From NCBI GenBank assembly GCA_963580455.1, contig OY756965.1, forward strand, positions 9,994,501-10,058,500: a stretch of 64,000 nucleotides of DNA, in the 5' to 3' direction. The notes under the pieces are model-generated. The model saw only the letters and a program-made list of their open reading frames with translations, was not told where the DNA came from and made no database searches. Shown piece after piece: positions 35,193 through 47,340 of the stretch; the first letter of the stretch is position 1; every line of letters begins with the position of its first letter. This stretch comes from Euonymus europaeus (Eukaryota; Streptophyta; Magnoliopsida; Celastrales; Celastraceae). Made by a program: the position numbers and the translations under genes.

Positions 35193-37904
35193 GTGTACAC
35201 TTTTTATTGTTCTTGTATGTCCAATTTTATGAGTATAAGCTTCGTAGATTATTTCGATGCCAAAACAATAACTTTCTATGACAAATGGACAAAACCGTTA
35301 AAAGCCCCTCCATATAGAGAGTTGAGCAACTTCGGACCAACAAAGTTGCTCGGTGTACACTTTTTATTGTTCTTCTATGTCCAATTTTACGAGTATAAGG
35401 TTTCGTTATTATTTCGATGTCAAAACAACAACTTCTATGACAAATGGACAAAACCGTTAAAAGCTCCCAAATAGAAAGAGTTGAGCAATTTTGGACCATC
35501 AAAGTTGCTCGGTGTACACTTTTTATTGTTCTTCTATGTCCAATTTTACGAGTATAAGCTTCGTAGATTATTTCGATGCTAAAACAACAAATTCTATGAC
35601 AAATGGAAAAAACCGTTAAAAGCTCCCAAATAGAGAGAGTTGAGCAACTTCGGACCATCAAAATTGCTCGGTGTACACTTTTTATTGTTCTTCTATGTCC
35701 AATTTTATGAGTATAAGCTTCGTAGATTATTTCGATGCCAAAACAACAACTTTCTATGACAAATGGACAAAACCGTTAAAAGCCCCTCCATATAGAGAGT
35801 TGAGCAACTTCGGACCAACAAAGTTGCTCGGTGAACACTTTTTATTGTTCTTCTATGTCAAATTTTACGAGTATAAGGTTTCGTTATTATTTCGATGTCA
35901 AAACAACTACTTCTATGACAAATGGACAAAACCGTTAAAAGCTCCCAAATAGAAAGAGTTGAGCAATTTTGGACCATCAAAGTTGCTCGGTGTACACTTT
36001 TTATTGTTCTTGTATGTCCAATTTTATGAGTATAAGCTTCGTAGATTATTTCGATGCCAAAACAACAACTTTCTATGACAAATGGACAAAACCGTTAAAA
36101 GCCCCTCCATATAGAGAGTTGAGCAACTTCGGACAAACAAAGTTGCTCGTTGTACACTTTTTATTGTTCTTCTATGTCCAATTTTACGAGTATAAGGTTT
36201 CGTTATTATTTCGATGTCAAAACAACTACTTCTATGACAAATGGACAAAACCGTTAAAAGCTCCCAAATAGAAAGAGTTGAGCAATTTTGGACCATCAAA
36301 GTTGCTCGGTGTACACTTTTTATTGTTCTTCTATGTCCAATTTTACGAGTATAAGCTTCGTAGATTATTTCGATGCCAAAACAACAACTTTCTATTACAA
36401 ATGGACAAAACCGTTAAAAGCTCCTCCATATAGAGAGTTGAGCAACTTCGGACCATCAAAGTTACTCGGTGTACACTTTTTATTGTTCTTCTATGTCCAA
36501 TGTTACGAGTATAAGCTTCGTAGATTATTTCGATGCCAAAACAACCATTTTCTATTACAAATGGACAAAATCGTTAAAAGCTCCTACATAGAGAGAGTTG
36601 AGCAACTTCGGACTATCAAAGTTGCTCGGTGTACACTTTTTATTGTTCTTCTATGTCCAATGTTACGAGTATAAGCTTCGTAGATTATTTCGATGCCAAA
36701 ACAACAACTTTCTTTTACAAATGGACAAAACCGTTAAAAGCTCCTCCATAGAGAGAGTTGAGCAACTTCGGACTATCAAAGTTGCTCGGTGTACACTTTT
36801 TATTGTTCTTATATGTCCAATTTTATGAGTATAAGCTTCGTAGATTATTTCGATGCCAAAACAACAACTTTCTATGACAAATGGACAAAACCGTTAAGAG
36901 CCCCTCCATATAGAGATTTGAGCAACTTCGGACCAACAAAGTTGCTCGGTGTACACTTTTTATTGTTCTTCTATGTCCAATTTTACGAGTATAAGGTAGT
37001 GTTATTATTTCGATGTCAAAACAACAACTTCTATGACAAATGGACAAAACCGTTAAAAGCTCCCAAATAGAGAGAGTTGAGCAATTTCGGACCATCAAAG
37101 TTGCTCGGTGTACACTTTTTATTGTTCTTCTATGTCCAATGTTACGAGTATAAGCTTCGTAGATTATTTCGATGCCAAAACAACAACTTTCTTTTACAAA
37201 TGGAGAAAACCGTTAAAAGCTCCTCCATAGAGAGAGTTGAGCAACTTCGGACTATCAAAGTTGCTCGGTGTACACTTTTTATTGTTCTTATATGTCCAAT
37301 TTTATGAGTATAAGCTTCGTAGATTATTTCGATGCCAAAACAACAACTTTCTATGACAAATGGACAAAACCGTTAAGAGCCCCTCCATATAGAGAGTTGA
37401 GCAACTTCGGACCAACAAAGTTGCTCGGTGTACACTTTTTATTGTTCTTCTATGTCCAATTTTATGAGTATAAGGTTTCGTTATTATTTCGATGCCAAAA
37501 CAACAACTTCTATGACAAATGGACAAAACCGTTAAAAGCTCCCAAATAGAGAGAGTTGAGCAATTTCGGACCATCAAAGTTGCTCGGTGTACACTTTTTA
37601 TTGTTCTTCTATCTCCAATTTTACGAGTATAAGCTTCGTAGATTATTTCGATGCCAAAACAACAACTTCTATGACAAATGGACAAAACCGTTAAAAGCTC
37701 CCAAATAGAGAGAGTTGAGCAACTTCGGACTATCAAAATTGCTCGGTGTACACTTTTTATTGTTCTTGTATGTCCAATTTTATGAGTATAAGCTTCGTAG
37801 ATTATTTCGATGCCAAAACAACAACTTCTATGACAAATGGACAAAACCGTTAAAATCTCCCAAATAGAGAGAGTTGAGCAACTTCGGACTATCAAAGTTG
37901 CTCG
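35193..37904 (+). repeat. 17-monomer higher-order unit (2,712 bp), copy 2
   Basis: All the diagnostic bases of copy 1 recur 2,712 bp on. Near 36995 this copy alone reads AAGGTAGTGTTATT in place of AAGGTTTCGTTATT, a cluster of neighbouring changes in one monomer. GTTAAAATCTCCC near 35139 and again near 37851 links the end of copy 1 and the end of copy 2; later copies read GTTAAAAGCTCCC there. Confidence 0.85.
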
Positions 37905-40900
37905 GTGTACACTTTTTATTGTTCTTGTATGTCCAATTTTATGAGTATAAGCTTCGTAGATTATTTCGATGCCAAAACAATAACTTTCTATGACAAATGG
38001 ACAAAACCGTTAAAAGCCCCTCCATATAGAGAGTTGAGCAACTTCGGACCAACAAAGTTGCTCGGTGTACACTTTTTATTGTTCTTCTATGTCCAATTTT
38101 ACGAGTATAAGGTTTCGTTATTATTTCGATGTCAAAACAACAACTTCTATGACAAATGGACAAAACCGTTAAAAGCTCCCAAATAGAAAGAGTTGAGCAA
38201 TTTTGGACCATCAAAGTTGCTCGGTGTACACTTTTTATTGTTCTTCTATGTCCAATTTTACGAGTATAAGCTTCGTAGATTATTTCGATGCTAAAACAAC
38301 AACTTCTATGACAAATGGAAAAAACCGTTAAAAGCTCCCAAATAGAGAGAGTTGAGCAACTTCGGACCATCAAAATTGCTCGGTGTACACTTTTTATTGT
38401 TCTTCTATGTCCAATTTTATGAGTATAAGCTTCGTAGATTATTTCGATGCCAAAACAACAACTTTCTATGACAAATGGACAAAACCGTTAAAAGCCCCTC
38501 CATATAGAGAGTTGAGCAACTTCGGACCAACAAAGTTGCTCGGTGAACACTTTTTATTGTTCTTCTATGTCCAATTTTACGAGTATAAGATTTCGTTATT
38601 ATTTCGATGTCAAAACAACAACTTCTATGACAAATGGACAAAACCGTTAAACGCTCCCAAATAGAGAGTTGAGCAACTTCGGACAATCAAAGTTGCTCGG
38701 TGTACACTTTTTATTGTTCTTCTATGTCCAATTTTACGAGTATAAGCTTCGTAGATTATTTCGATGCCCAAACAACAACTTTCTATTACAAATGGACAAA
38801 ACCGTTAAAAGCTCCTCCATATAGAGAGTTGAGCAACTTCGGACCATCAAAGTTACTCGGTATACACTTTTTATTGTTCTTTTATGTCCAATGTTACGAG
38901 TATAAGCTTCGTAGATTATTTCGATGCCAAAACACCAACTTTCTATGACAAATGCACAAAACCGTTAGAGACTCGCAAATAGAGAGTTGAGCAACTTCGG
39001 ACCATCAAAGTTGCTCGGTGTACACTTTTTATTGTTCTTCTATGTCCAATTTTACGAGTATAAGCTTCGTAGATTATTTCGATGCCAAAACAACAACTTT
39101 CTATGATAAATGGACAAAACCGTTAAAAGCCCCTCCATATAGAGAGTTGAGCAATTTCGGACCAACAAAGTTGCTCGGTGTACATTTTTTATTGTTCTTC
39201 TATGTCCAATTTTACGAGTATAAGGTTTCGTTATTATTTCGATGCCAAAACAACAACTTCTATGACAAATGGACAAAACCGTTAAAAGCTCTCAAATAGA
39301 GAGAGTTGAGCAATTTCGGACCATCAAAGTTGCTCGGTGTACACTTTTTATTGTTCTTCTATCTCCAATTTTACGAGTATAAGCTTCGTAGATTATTTCG
39401 ATGCCAAAACAACAACTTTCTATGACAAATGGACAAAACCGTTAAAAGCCCCTCCATATAGAGAGTTGAGCAACTTCGGACAAACAAAGTTGCTCGTTGT
39501 ACACTTTTTATTGTTCTTCTATGTCCAATTTTACGAGTATAAGGTTTCGTTATTATTTCGATGTCAAAACAACTACTTCTATGACAAATGGACAAAACCG
39601 TTAAAAGCTCCCAAATAGAAAGAGTTGAGCAATTTTGGACCATCAAAGTTGCTCGGTGTACACTTTTTGTTGTTCTTCTATGTCCAATTTTACGAGTATA
39701 AGCTTCGTAGATTATTTCGATGCCAAAACAACAACTTTCTATTACAAATGGACAAAACCGTTAAAAGCTCCTCCATATAGAGAGTTGAGCAACTTCGGAC
39801 CATCAAAGTTACTCGGTGTACACTTTTTATTGTTCTTCTATGTCCAATGTTACGAGTATAAGCTTCGTAGATTATTTCGATGCCAAAACAACCATTTTCT
39901 ATTACAAATGGACAAAATCGTTAAAAGCTCCTACATAGAGAGAGTTGAGCAACTTCGGACTATCAAAGTTGCTCGGTGTACACTTTTTATTGTTCTTCTA
40001 TGTCCAATGTTACGAGTATAAGCTTCGTAGATTATTTCGATGCCAAAACAACAACTTTCTTTTACAAATGGACAAAACCGTTAAAAGCTCCTCCATAGAG
40101 AGAGTTGAGCAACTTCGGACTATCAAAGTTGCTCGGTGTACACTTTTTATTGTTCTTATATGTCCAATTTTATGAGTATAAGCTTCGTAGATTATTTCGA
40201 TGCCAAAACAACAACTTTCTATGACAAATGGACAAAACCGTTAAGAGCCCCTCCATATAGAGATTTGAGCAACTTCGGACCAACAAAGTTGCTCGGTGTA
40301 CACTTTTTATTGTTCTTCTATGTCCAATTTTACGAGTATAAGGTTTCGTTATTATTTCGATGTCAAAACAACAACTTCTATGACAAATGGACAAAACCGT
40401 TAAAAGCTCCCAAATAGAGAGAGTTGAGCAATTTCGGACCATCAAAGTTGCTCGGTGTACACTTTTTATTGTTCTTCTATGTCCAATGTTACAAGTATAA
40501 GCTTCGTAGATTATTTCGATGCCAAAACAACAACTTTCTTTTACAAATGGAGAAAACCGTTAAAAGCTCCTCCATAGAGAGAGTTGAGCAACTTCGGACT
40601 ATCAAAGTTGCTCGGTGTACACTTTTTATTGTTCTTATATGTCCAATTTTATGAGTATAAGCTTCGTAGATTATTTCGATGCCAAAACAACAACTTTCTA
40701 TGACAAATGGACAAAACCGTTAAGAGCCCCTCCATATAGAGAGTTGAGCAACTTCGGACCAACAAAGTTGCTCGGTGTACACTTTTTATTGTTCTTCTAT
40801 GTCCAATTTTACGAGTATAAGGTTTCGTTATTATTTCGATGCCAAAACAACAACTTCTATGACAAATGGACAAAACCGTTAAAAGCTCCCAAATAGAGAG

Positions 40901-41250
40901 AGTTGAGCAATTTCGGACCATCAAAGTTGCTCGGTGTACACTTTTTATTGTTCTTCTATCTCCAATTTTACGAGTATAAGCTTCGTAGATTATTTCGATG
41001 CCAAAACAACAACTTCTATGACAAATGGACAAAACCGTTAAAAGCTCCCAAATAGAGAGAGTTGAGCAACTTCGGACTATCAAAATTGCTCGGTGTACAC
41101 TTTTTATTGTTCTTGTATGTCCAATTTTATGAGTATAAGCTTCGTAGATTATTTCGATGCCAAAACAACAACTTCTATGACAAATGGACAAAACCGTTAA
41201 AAGCTCCCAAATAGAGAGAGTTGAGCAACTTCGGACTATCAAAGTTGCTC
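37905..41250 (+). repeat. 17-monomer higher-order unit, copy 3, with four extra monomers
   Basis: The offset to copy 2 is 2,712 bp up to about 38560 and 3,347 bp from about 39390, a gain of 635 bp or four monomers. The added piece contains the S' subform with GTTAAACGCTCC (38649), GATGCCCAAAC (38763), GGTATACAC (38859), GTTAGAGACTCGC (38965) and GTGTACATTTTTT (39178). All these marks recur as a set near 50.2-50.9, 58.5-59.1 and 63.1-63.7 kb. The insertion therefore belongs to the haplotype that dominates the right end of the window. Confidence 0.82.
38587..38743 (+). repeat. S'-class monomer variant (AAGATTTCG, GTTAAACGCTCC)
   Basis: The unit starts AAGATTTCGTTATT, one base from S. This copy also reads GTTAAACGCTCCCAAATAG and lacks a GA step, giving 157 bp. 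It is preceded by a monomer with GGTGAACAC instead of GGTGTACAC. The AAACGCTCC subform recurs near 44706, 50280, 58553, 60782 and 63171. Other S' copies without it lie near 44962, 46713, 51490, 52284, 53399, 54193 and 54987. The class is absent before 38.5 kb. Confidence 0.9.
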
Positions 41251-43962
41251 GGTGTACACTTTTTATTGTTCTTGTATGTCCAATTTTATGAGTATAAGCT
41301 TCGTAGATTATTTCGATGCCAAAACAATAACTTTCTATGACAAATGGACAAAACCGTTAAAAGCCCCTCCAATAGAGAGTTGAGCAACTTCGGACCAACA
41401 AAGTTGCTCGGTGTACACTTTTTATTGTTCTTCTATGTCCAATTTTACGAGTATAAGGTTTCGTTATTATTTCGATGTCAAAACAACAACTTCTATGACA
41501 AATGGACAAAACCGTTAAAAGCTCCCAAATAGAAAGAGTTGAGCAATTTTGGACCATCAAAGTTGCTCGGTGTACACTTTTTATTGTTCTTCTATGTCCA
41601 ATTTTACGAGTATAAGCTTCGTAGATTATTTCGATGCTAAAACAACAAATTCCATGACAAATGGAAAAAACCGTTAAAAGCTCCCAAATAGAGAGAGTTG
41701 AGCAACTTCGGAGCATCAAAATTGCTCGGTGTACACTTTTTATTGTTCTTCTATGTCCAATTTTATGAGTATAAGCTTCGTAGATTATTTCGATGCCAAA
41801 ACAACAACTTTCTATGACAAATGGACAAAACCATTAAAAGCCCCTCCATATAGAGAGTTGAGCAACTTCGGACCAACAAAGTTGCTCGGTGAACACTTTT
41901 TATTGTTCTTCTATGTCAAATTTTACGAGTATAAGGTTTCGTTATTATTTCGATGTCAAAACAACTACTTCTATGACAAATGGACAAAACCGTTAAAAGC
42001 TCCCAAATAGAAAGAGTTGAGCAATTTTGGACCATCAAAGTTGCTCGGTGTACACTTTTTATTGTTCTTGTATGTCCAATTTTATGAGTATAAGCTTCGT
42101 AGATTATTTCGATGCCAAAACAACAACTTTCTATGACAAATGGACAAAATCGTTAAAAGCCCCTCCATATAGAGAGTTGAGCAACTTCGGACAAACGAAG
42201 TTGCTCGGTGTACACTTTTTATTGTTCTTCTATGTCCAATTTTACGAGTATAAGGTTTCGTTATTATTTCGATGTCAAAACAACTACTTCTATGACAAAT
42301 GGACAAAACCGTTAAAAGCTCCCAAATAGAAAGAGTTGAGCAATTTTGGACCATCAAAGTTGCTCGGTGTACACTTTTTATTGTTCTTCTATGTCCAATT
42401 TTACGAGTATAAGCTTCGTAGATTATTTCGATGCCAAAACAACAACTTTCTATTACAAATGGACAAAACCGTTAAAAGCTCCTCCATATAGAGAGTTGAG
42501 CAACTTCGGACCATCAAAGTTACTCGGTGTACACTTTTTATTGTTCTTCTATGTCCAATGTTACGAGTATAAGCTTCGTAGATTATTTCGATGCCAAAAC
42601 AACCATTTTCTATTACAAATGGACAAAATCGTTAAAAGCTCCTACATAGAGAGAGTTGAGCAACTTCGGACTATCAAAGTTGCTCGGTGTACACTTTTTA
42701 TTGTTCTTCTATGTCCAATGTTACGAGTATAAGCTTCGTAGATTATTTCGATGCCAAAACAACAACTTTCTTTTACAAATGGACAAAACCGTTAAAAGCT
42801 CCTCCATAGAGAGAGTTGAGCAACTTCGGACTATCAAAGTTGCTCGGTGTACACTTTTTATTGTTCTTATATGTCCAATTTTATGAGTATAAGCTTCGTA
42901 GATTATTTCGATGCCAAAACAACAACTTTCTATGACAAATGGACAAAACCGTTAAGAGCCCCTCCATATAGAGATTTGAGCAACGTCGGACCAACAAAGT
43001 TGCTCGGTGCACACTTTTTATTGTTCTTCTATGTCCAATTTTACGAGTATAAGGTTTCGTTATTATTTCGATGTCAAAACAACAACTTCTATGACAAATG
43101 GACAAAACCGTTAAAAGCTCCCAAATAGAGAGAGTTGAGCAATTTCGGACCATCAAAGTTGCTCGGTGTACACTTTTTATTGTTCTTCTATGTCCAATGT
43201 TACGAGTATAAGCTTCGTAGATTATTTCGATGCCAAAACAACAACTTTCTTTTACAAATGGAGAAAACCGTTAAAAGCTCCTCCATAGAGAGAGTTGAGC
43301 AACTTCGGACTATCAAAGTTGCTCGGTGTACACTTTTTATTGTTCTTATATGTCCAATTTTATGAGTATAAGCTTCGTAGATTATTTCGATGCCAAAACA
43401 ACAACTTTCTATGACAAATGGACAAAACCGTTAAGAGCCCCTCCATATAGAGAGTTGAGCAACTTCGGACCAACAAAGTTGCTCGGTGTACACTTTTTAT
43501 TGTTCTTCTATGTCCAATTTTACAAGTATAAGGTTTCGTTATTATTTCGATGCCAAAACAACAACTTCTATGACAAATGGACAAAACCGTTAAAAGCTCC
43601 CAAATAGAGAGAGTTGAGCAATTTCGGACCATCAAAGTTGCTCGGTGTACACTTTTTATTGTTCTTCTATCTCCAATTTTACGAGTATAAGCTTCGTAGA
43701 TTATTTCGATGCCAAAACAACAACTTCTATGACAAATGGACAAAACCGTTAAAAGCTCCCAAATAGAGAGAGTTGAGCAACTTCGGACTATCAAAATTGT
43801 TCGGTGTACACTTTTTATTGTTCTTGTATGTCCAATTTTATGAGTATAAGCTTCGTAGATTATTTCGATGCCAAAACAACAACTTCTATGACAAATGGAC
43901 AAAACCGTTAAAAGCTCCCAAATAGAGAGAGTTGAGCAACTTCGGACTATCAAAGTTGCTCG
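41251..43962 (+). repeat. 17-monomer higher-order unit, copy 4
   Basis: The copy matches copy 2 at offset 6,058. A one-base loss near 41370 (CCCCTCCAATAGAG for CCCCTCCATATAGAG) shifts the spacing to copy 3 from 2,712 to 2,711. Private changes include AATTCCATGAC near 41648, GGAGCATC near 41711, ACAAACGAAG near 42192, CAACGTCGGACC near 42982, GGTGCACAC near 43007, TTTTACAAG near 43518 and AATTGTTCGG near 43795. It is the most decayed of the four copies. Confidence 0.83.
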
Positions 43963-44720
43963 GTGTACACTTTTTATTGTTCTTGTATGTCCAATTTTAT
44001 GAGTATAAGCTTCGTAGATTATTTCGATGCCAAAAAAATAACTTTCTATGACAAATGGACAAAACCGTTAAAAGCCCCTCCATCTGGAGAGTTGAGCAAC
44101 TTCGGACCAACAAAGTTGCTCGGTGTACACTTTTTATTGTTCTTCTATGTCCAATTTTACGAGTATAAGGTTTCGTTATTATTTCGATGTCAAAACAACA
44201 ACTTCTATGACAAATGGACAAAACCGTTAAAAGCTCCCAAATAGAAAGAGTTGAGCAATTTTGAACCATCAAAGTTGCTCGGTGTACACTTTTTATTGTT
44301 CTTCTATGTCCAATTTTACGAGTATAAGCTTCGTAGATTATTTCGATGCTAAAACAACAACTTCTATGACAAATGGAAAAAACCGTTAAAAGCTCCCAAA
44401 TAGAGAGAGTTGAGCAACTTCGGACCATCAAAATTGCTCGGTGTACACTTTTTATTGTTCTTCTATGTCCAATTTTATGAGTATAAGCTTCGTAGATTAT
44501 TTCGATGCCAAAACAACAACTTTCTATGACAAATGGACAAAACCGTTAAAAGCCCCTCCATATAGAGAGTTGAGCAACTTCGGACCAACAAAGTTGCTCG
44601 GTGAACACTTTTTATTGTTCTTCTATGTCCAATTTTACGAGTATAAGATTTCGTTATTATTTCGATGTCAAAACAACAACTTCTATGACAAATGGACAAA
44701 ACCGTTAAACGCTCCCAAAT
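43963..44720 (+). repeat. 17-monomer higher-order unit, truncated fifth copy
   Basis: The first 758 bp repeat the start of copy 3 (37905-38662) and end in the same GTTAAACGCTCC S' monomer. Private changes are CAAAAAAATAACTTTC near 44032, CCATCTGGAGAG near 44081 and TTTTGAACC near 44260. After this point the sequence leaves the 17-monomer pattern, so this is the right edge of the 2,712 bp zone. Confidence 0.82.
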
Positions 44721-45835
44721 AGAGAGTTGAGCAACTTCGGACAATCAAAGTTGCTCGGTGTACACTTTTTATTGTTCTTCTATGTCCAATTTTACGAGTA
44801 TAAGCTTCGTAGATTATTTCGATGCCTAAACAACAACTTTCTATTACAAATGGACAAAACCGTTAAAAGCTCCTCCATATAGAGAGTTGAGCAACTTCGG
44901 ACCATCAAAGTTACTCGGTATACACTTTTTATTGTTCTTCTATGTCCAATTTTACGAGTATAAGATTTCGTTATTATTTCGATGTCAAAACAACAACTTC
45001 TATGACAAATGGACAAAACCGTTAAAAGCTCCCAAATAGAAAGAGTTGAGCAACTTCGGACCATCAAAGTTGCTCGGTGTACACTTTTTATTGTTCTTCT
45101 ATGTCCAATTTTACGAGTATAAGGTTTCGTTATTATTTCGATGTCAAAACAACAACTTCTATGACAAATGGACAAAACCGTTAAAAGCTCCCAAATAGAG
45201 AGAGTTGAGCAATTTCGGACCATCAAAGTTGCTCGGTGTACACTTTTTATTGTTCTTCTATGTCCAATTTTACGAGTATAAGCTTCGTAGATTATTTCGA
45301 TGCCAAAACACCAACTTTCTATGACAAATGGACAAAACCGTTATAGGCTCCCAAATAGAGAGTTGAGCAACTTCGGACCATCAAAGTTGCTCGGTGTACA
45401 CTTTTTATTGTTCTTCTATGTCCAATTTTACGAGTATAAGCTTCGTAGATTATTTCGATGCCAAAACAACAACTTTCTATGATAAATGGACAAAACCGTT
45501 AAAAGCCCCTCCATATAGAGAGTTGAGCAATTTCGGACCAACAAAGTTGCTCGGTGTACATTTTTTATTGTTCTTCTATGTCCAATTTTACGAGTATAAG
45601 GTTTCGTTATTATTTCGATGCCAAAACAACAACTTCTATGACAAATGGACAAAACCGTTAAAAGCTCCCAAATAGAGAGAGTTGAGCAATTTCGGACCAT
45701 CAAAGTTGCTCGGTGTACACTTTTTATTGTTCTTCTATCTCCAATTTTACGAGTATAAGCTTCGTAGATTATTTCGATGCCAAAACAACAACTTCTATGA
45801 CAAATGGACAAAACCGTTAAAAGCTCCCAAATAGA
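44720..45835 (+). repeat. Mosaic stretch after the 17-monomer zone
   Basis: It opens with GATGCCTAAAC near 44821, a change private to this copy where sister copies read GATGCCCAAAC. Next come an S' monomer near 44962, an S monomer, a 158 bp monomer with GTTATAGGCTC near 45341, and a piece matching 39018-39290 (offset 6,376) that carries GTGTACATTTTTT near 45555. Each piece has a different best match, consistent with repeated exchanges between blocks. Confidence 0.72.
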
Positions 45836-47340
45836 GAGAGTTGAGCAACTTCGGACTATCAAAATTGCTCGGTGTACACTTTTTATTGTTCTTGTATGTC
45901 CAATTTTATGAGTATAAGCTTCGTAGATTATTTCGACGCCAAAACAACAACTTCTATGACAAATGGACAAAACCGTTAAAAGCTCCCAAATAGAGAGAGT
46001 TGAGCAACTTCGGACTATCAAAGTTGCTCGGTGTACACTTTTTATTGTTCTTGTATGTCCAATTTTATGAGTATAAGCTTCGTAGATTATTTCGATGCCA
46101 AAACAATAACTTTCTATGACAAATGGACAAAACCGTTAAAAGCCCCTCCATATAGAGAGTTGAGCAACTTCGGACCAACAAAGTTGCTCGGTGTACACTT
46201 TTTATTGTTCTTCTATGTCCAATTTTACGAGTATAAGGTTTCGTTATTATTTCGATGTCAAAACAACAACTTCTATGACAAATGGACAAAACCGTTAAAA
46301 GCTCCCAAATAGAAAGAGTTGAGCAATTTTGGACCATCAAAGTTGCTCGGTGTACACTTTTTATTGTTCTTCTATGTCCAATTTTACGAGTATAAGCTTC
46401 GTAGATTATTTCGATGCTAAAACAACAACTTCTATGACAAATGGAAAAAACCGTTAAAAGCTCCCAAATAGAGAGAGTTGAGCAACTTCGGACCATCAAA
46501 ATTGCTCGGTGTACACTTTTTATTGTTCTTCTATGTCCAATTTTATGAGTATAAGCTTCGTAGATTATTTCGATGCCAAAACAACAACTTTCTATGACAA
46601 ATGGACAAAACCGTTAAAAGCCCCTCCATATAGAGAGTTGAGCAACTTCGGACCAACAAAGTTGCTCAGTGAACACTTTTTATTGTTCTTCTATGTCCAA
46701 TTTTACGAGTATAAGATTTCGTTATTATTTCGATGTCAAAACAACAACTTCTATGACAAATGGACAAAACCGTTAAAAGCTCCCAAATAGAAAGAGTTGA
46801 GCAACTTCGGACCATCAAAGTTGCTCGGTGTACACTTTTTATTGTTCTTCTATGTCCAATTTTACGAGTATAAGGTTTCGTTATTATTTCGATGTCAAAA
46901 CAACAACTTCTATGACAAATGGACAAAACCGTTAAAAGCTCCCAAATAGAGAGAGTTGAGCAATTTCGGACCATCAAAGTTGCTCGGTGTACACTTTTTA
47001 TTGTTCTTCTATGTCCAATTTTACGAGTATAAGCTTCGTAGATTATTTCGATGCCAAAACACCAACTTTCTATGACAAATGGACAAAACCGTTAGAGGCT
47101 CCCAAATAGAGAGTTGAGCAACTTCGGACCATCAAAGTTGCTCGGTGTACACTTTTTATTGTTCTTTTATGTCCAATTTTACGAGTATAAGCTTCGTAGA
47201 TTATTTCGATGCCAAAACAACAACTTTCTATTACAAATGGACAAAACCGTTAAAAGCTCCTCCATATAGAGAGTTGAGCAACTTCGGACCATCAAAGTTA
47301 CTCGGTATACACTTTTTATTGTTCTTCTATGTCCAATGTT
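45835..47340 (+). repeat. Block duplicated at 52,520-54,025 (offset 6,685, 42 monomers)
   Basis: Both copies share TTCGACGCCAAAAC (45936 and 52621), CAATAACTTTC, GATGCTAAAAC, CTCAGTGAACAC (46667 and 53352), an S' monomer with GCTCCCAAATAGAAAGAG, an S monomer and a GTTAGAGGC monomer. They differ at TTCTTTTATG near 47163, which is TTCTTCTATG in the partner. The left edge is clear because the partner has AGGGTTTCG near 52443 where this copy has an R monomer. Confidence 0.8.
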
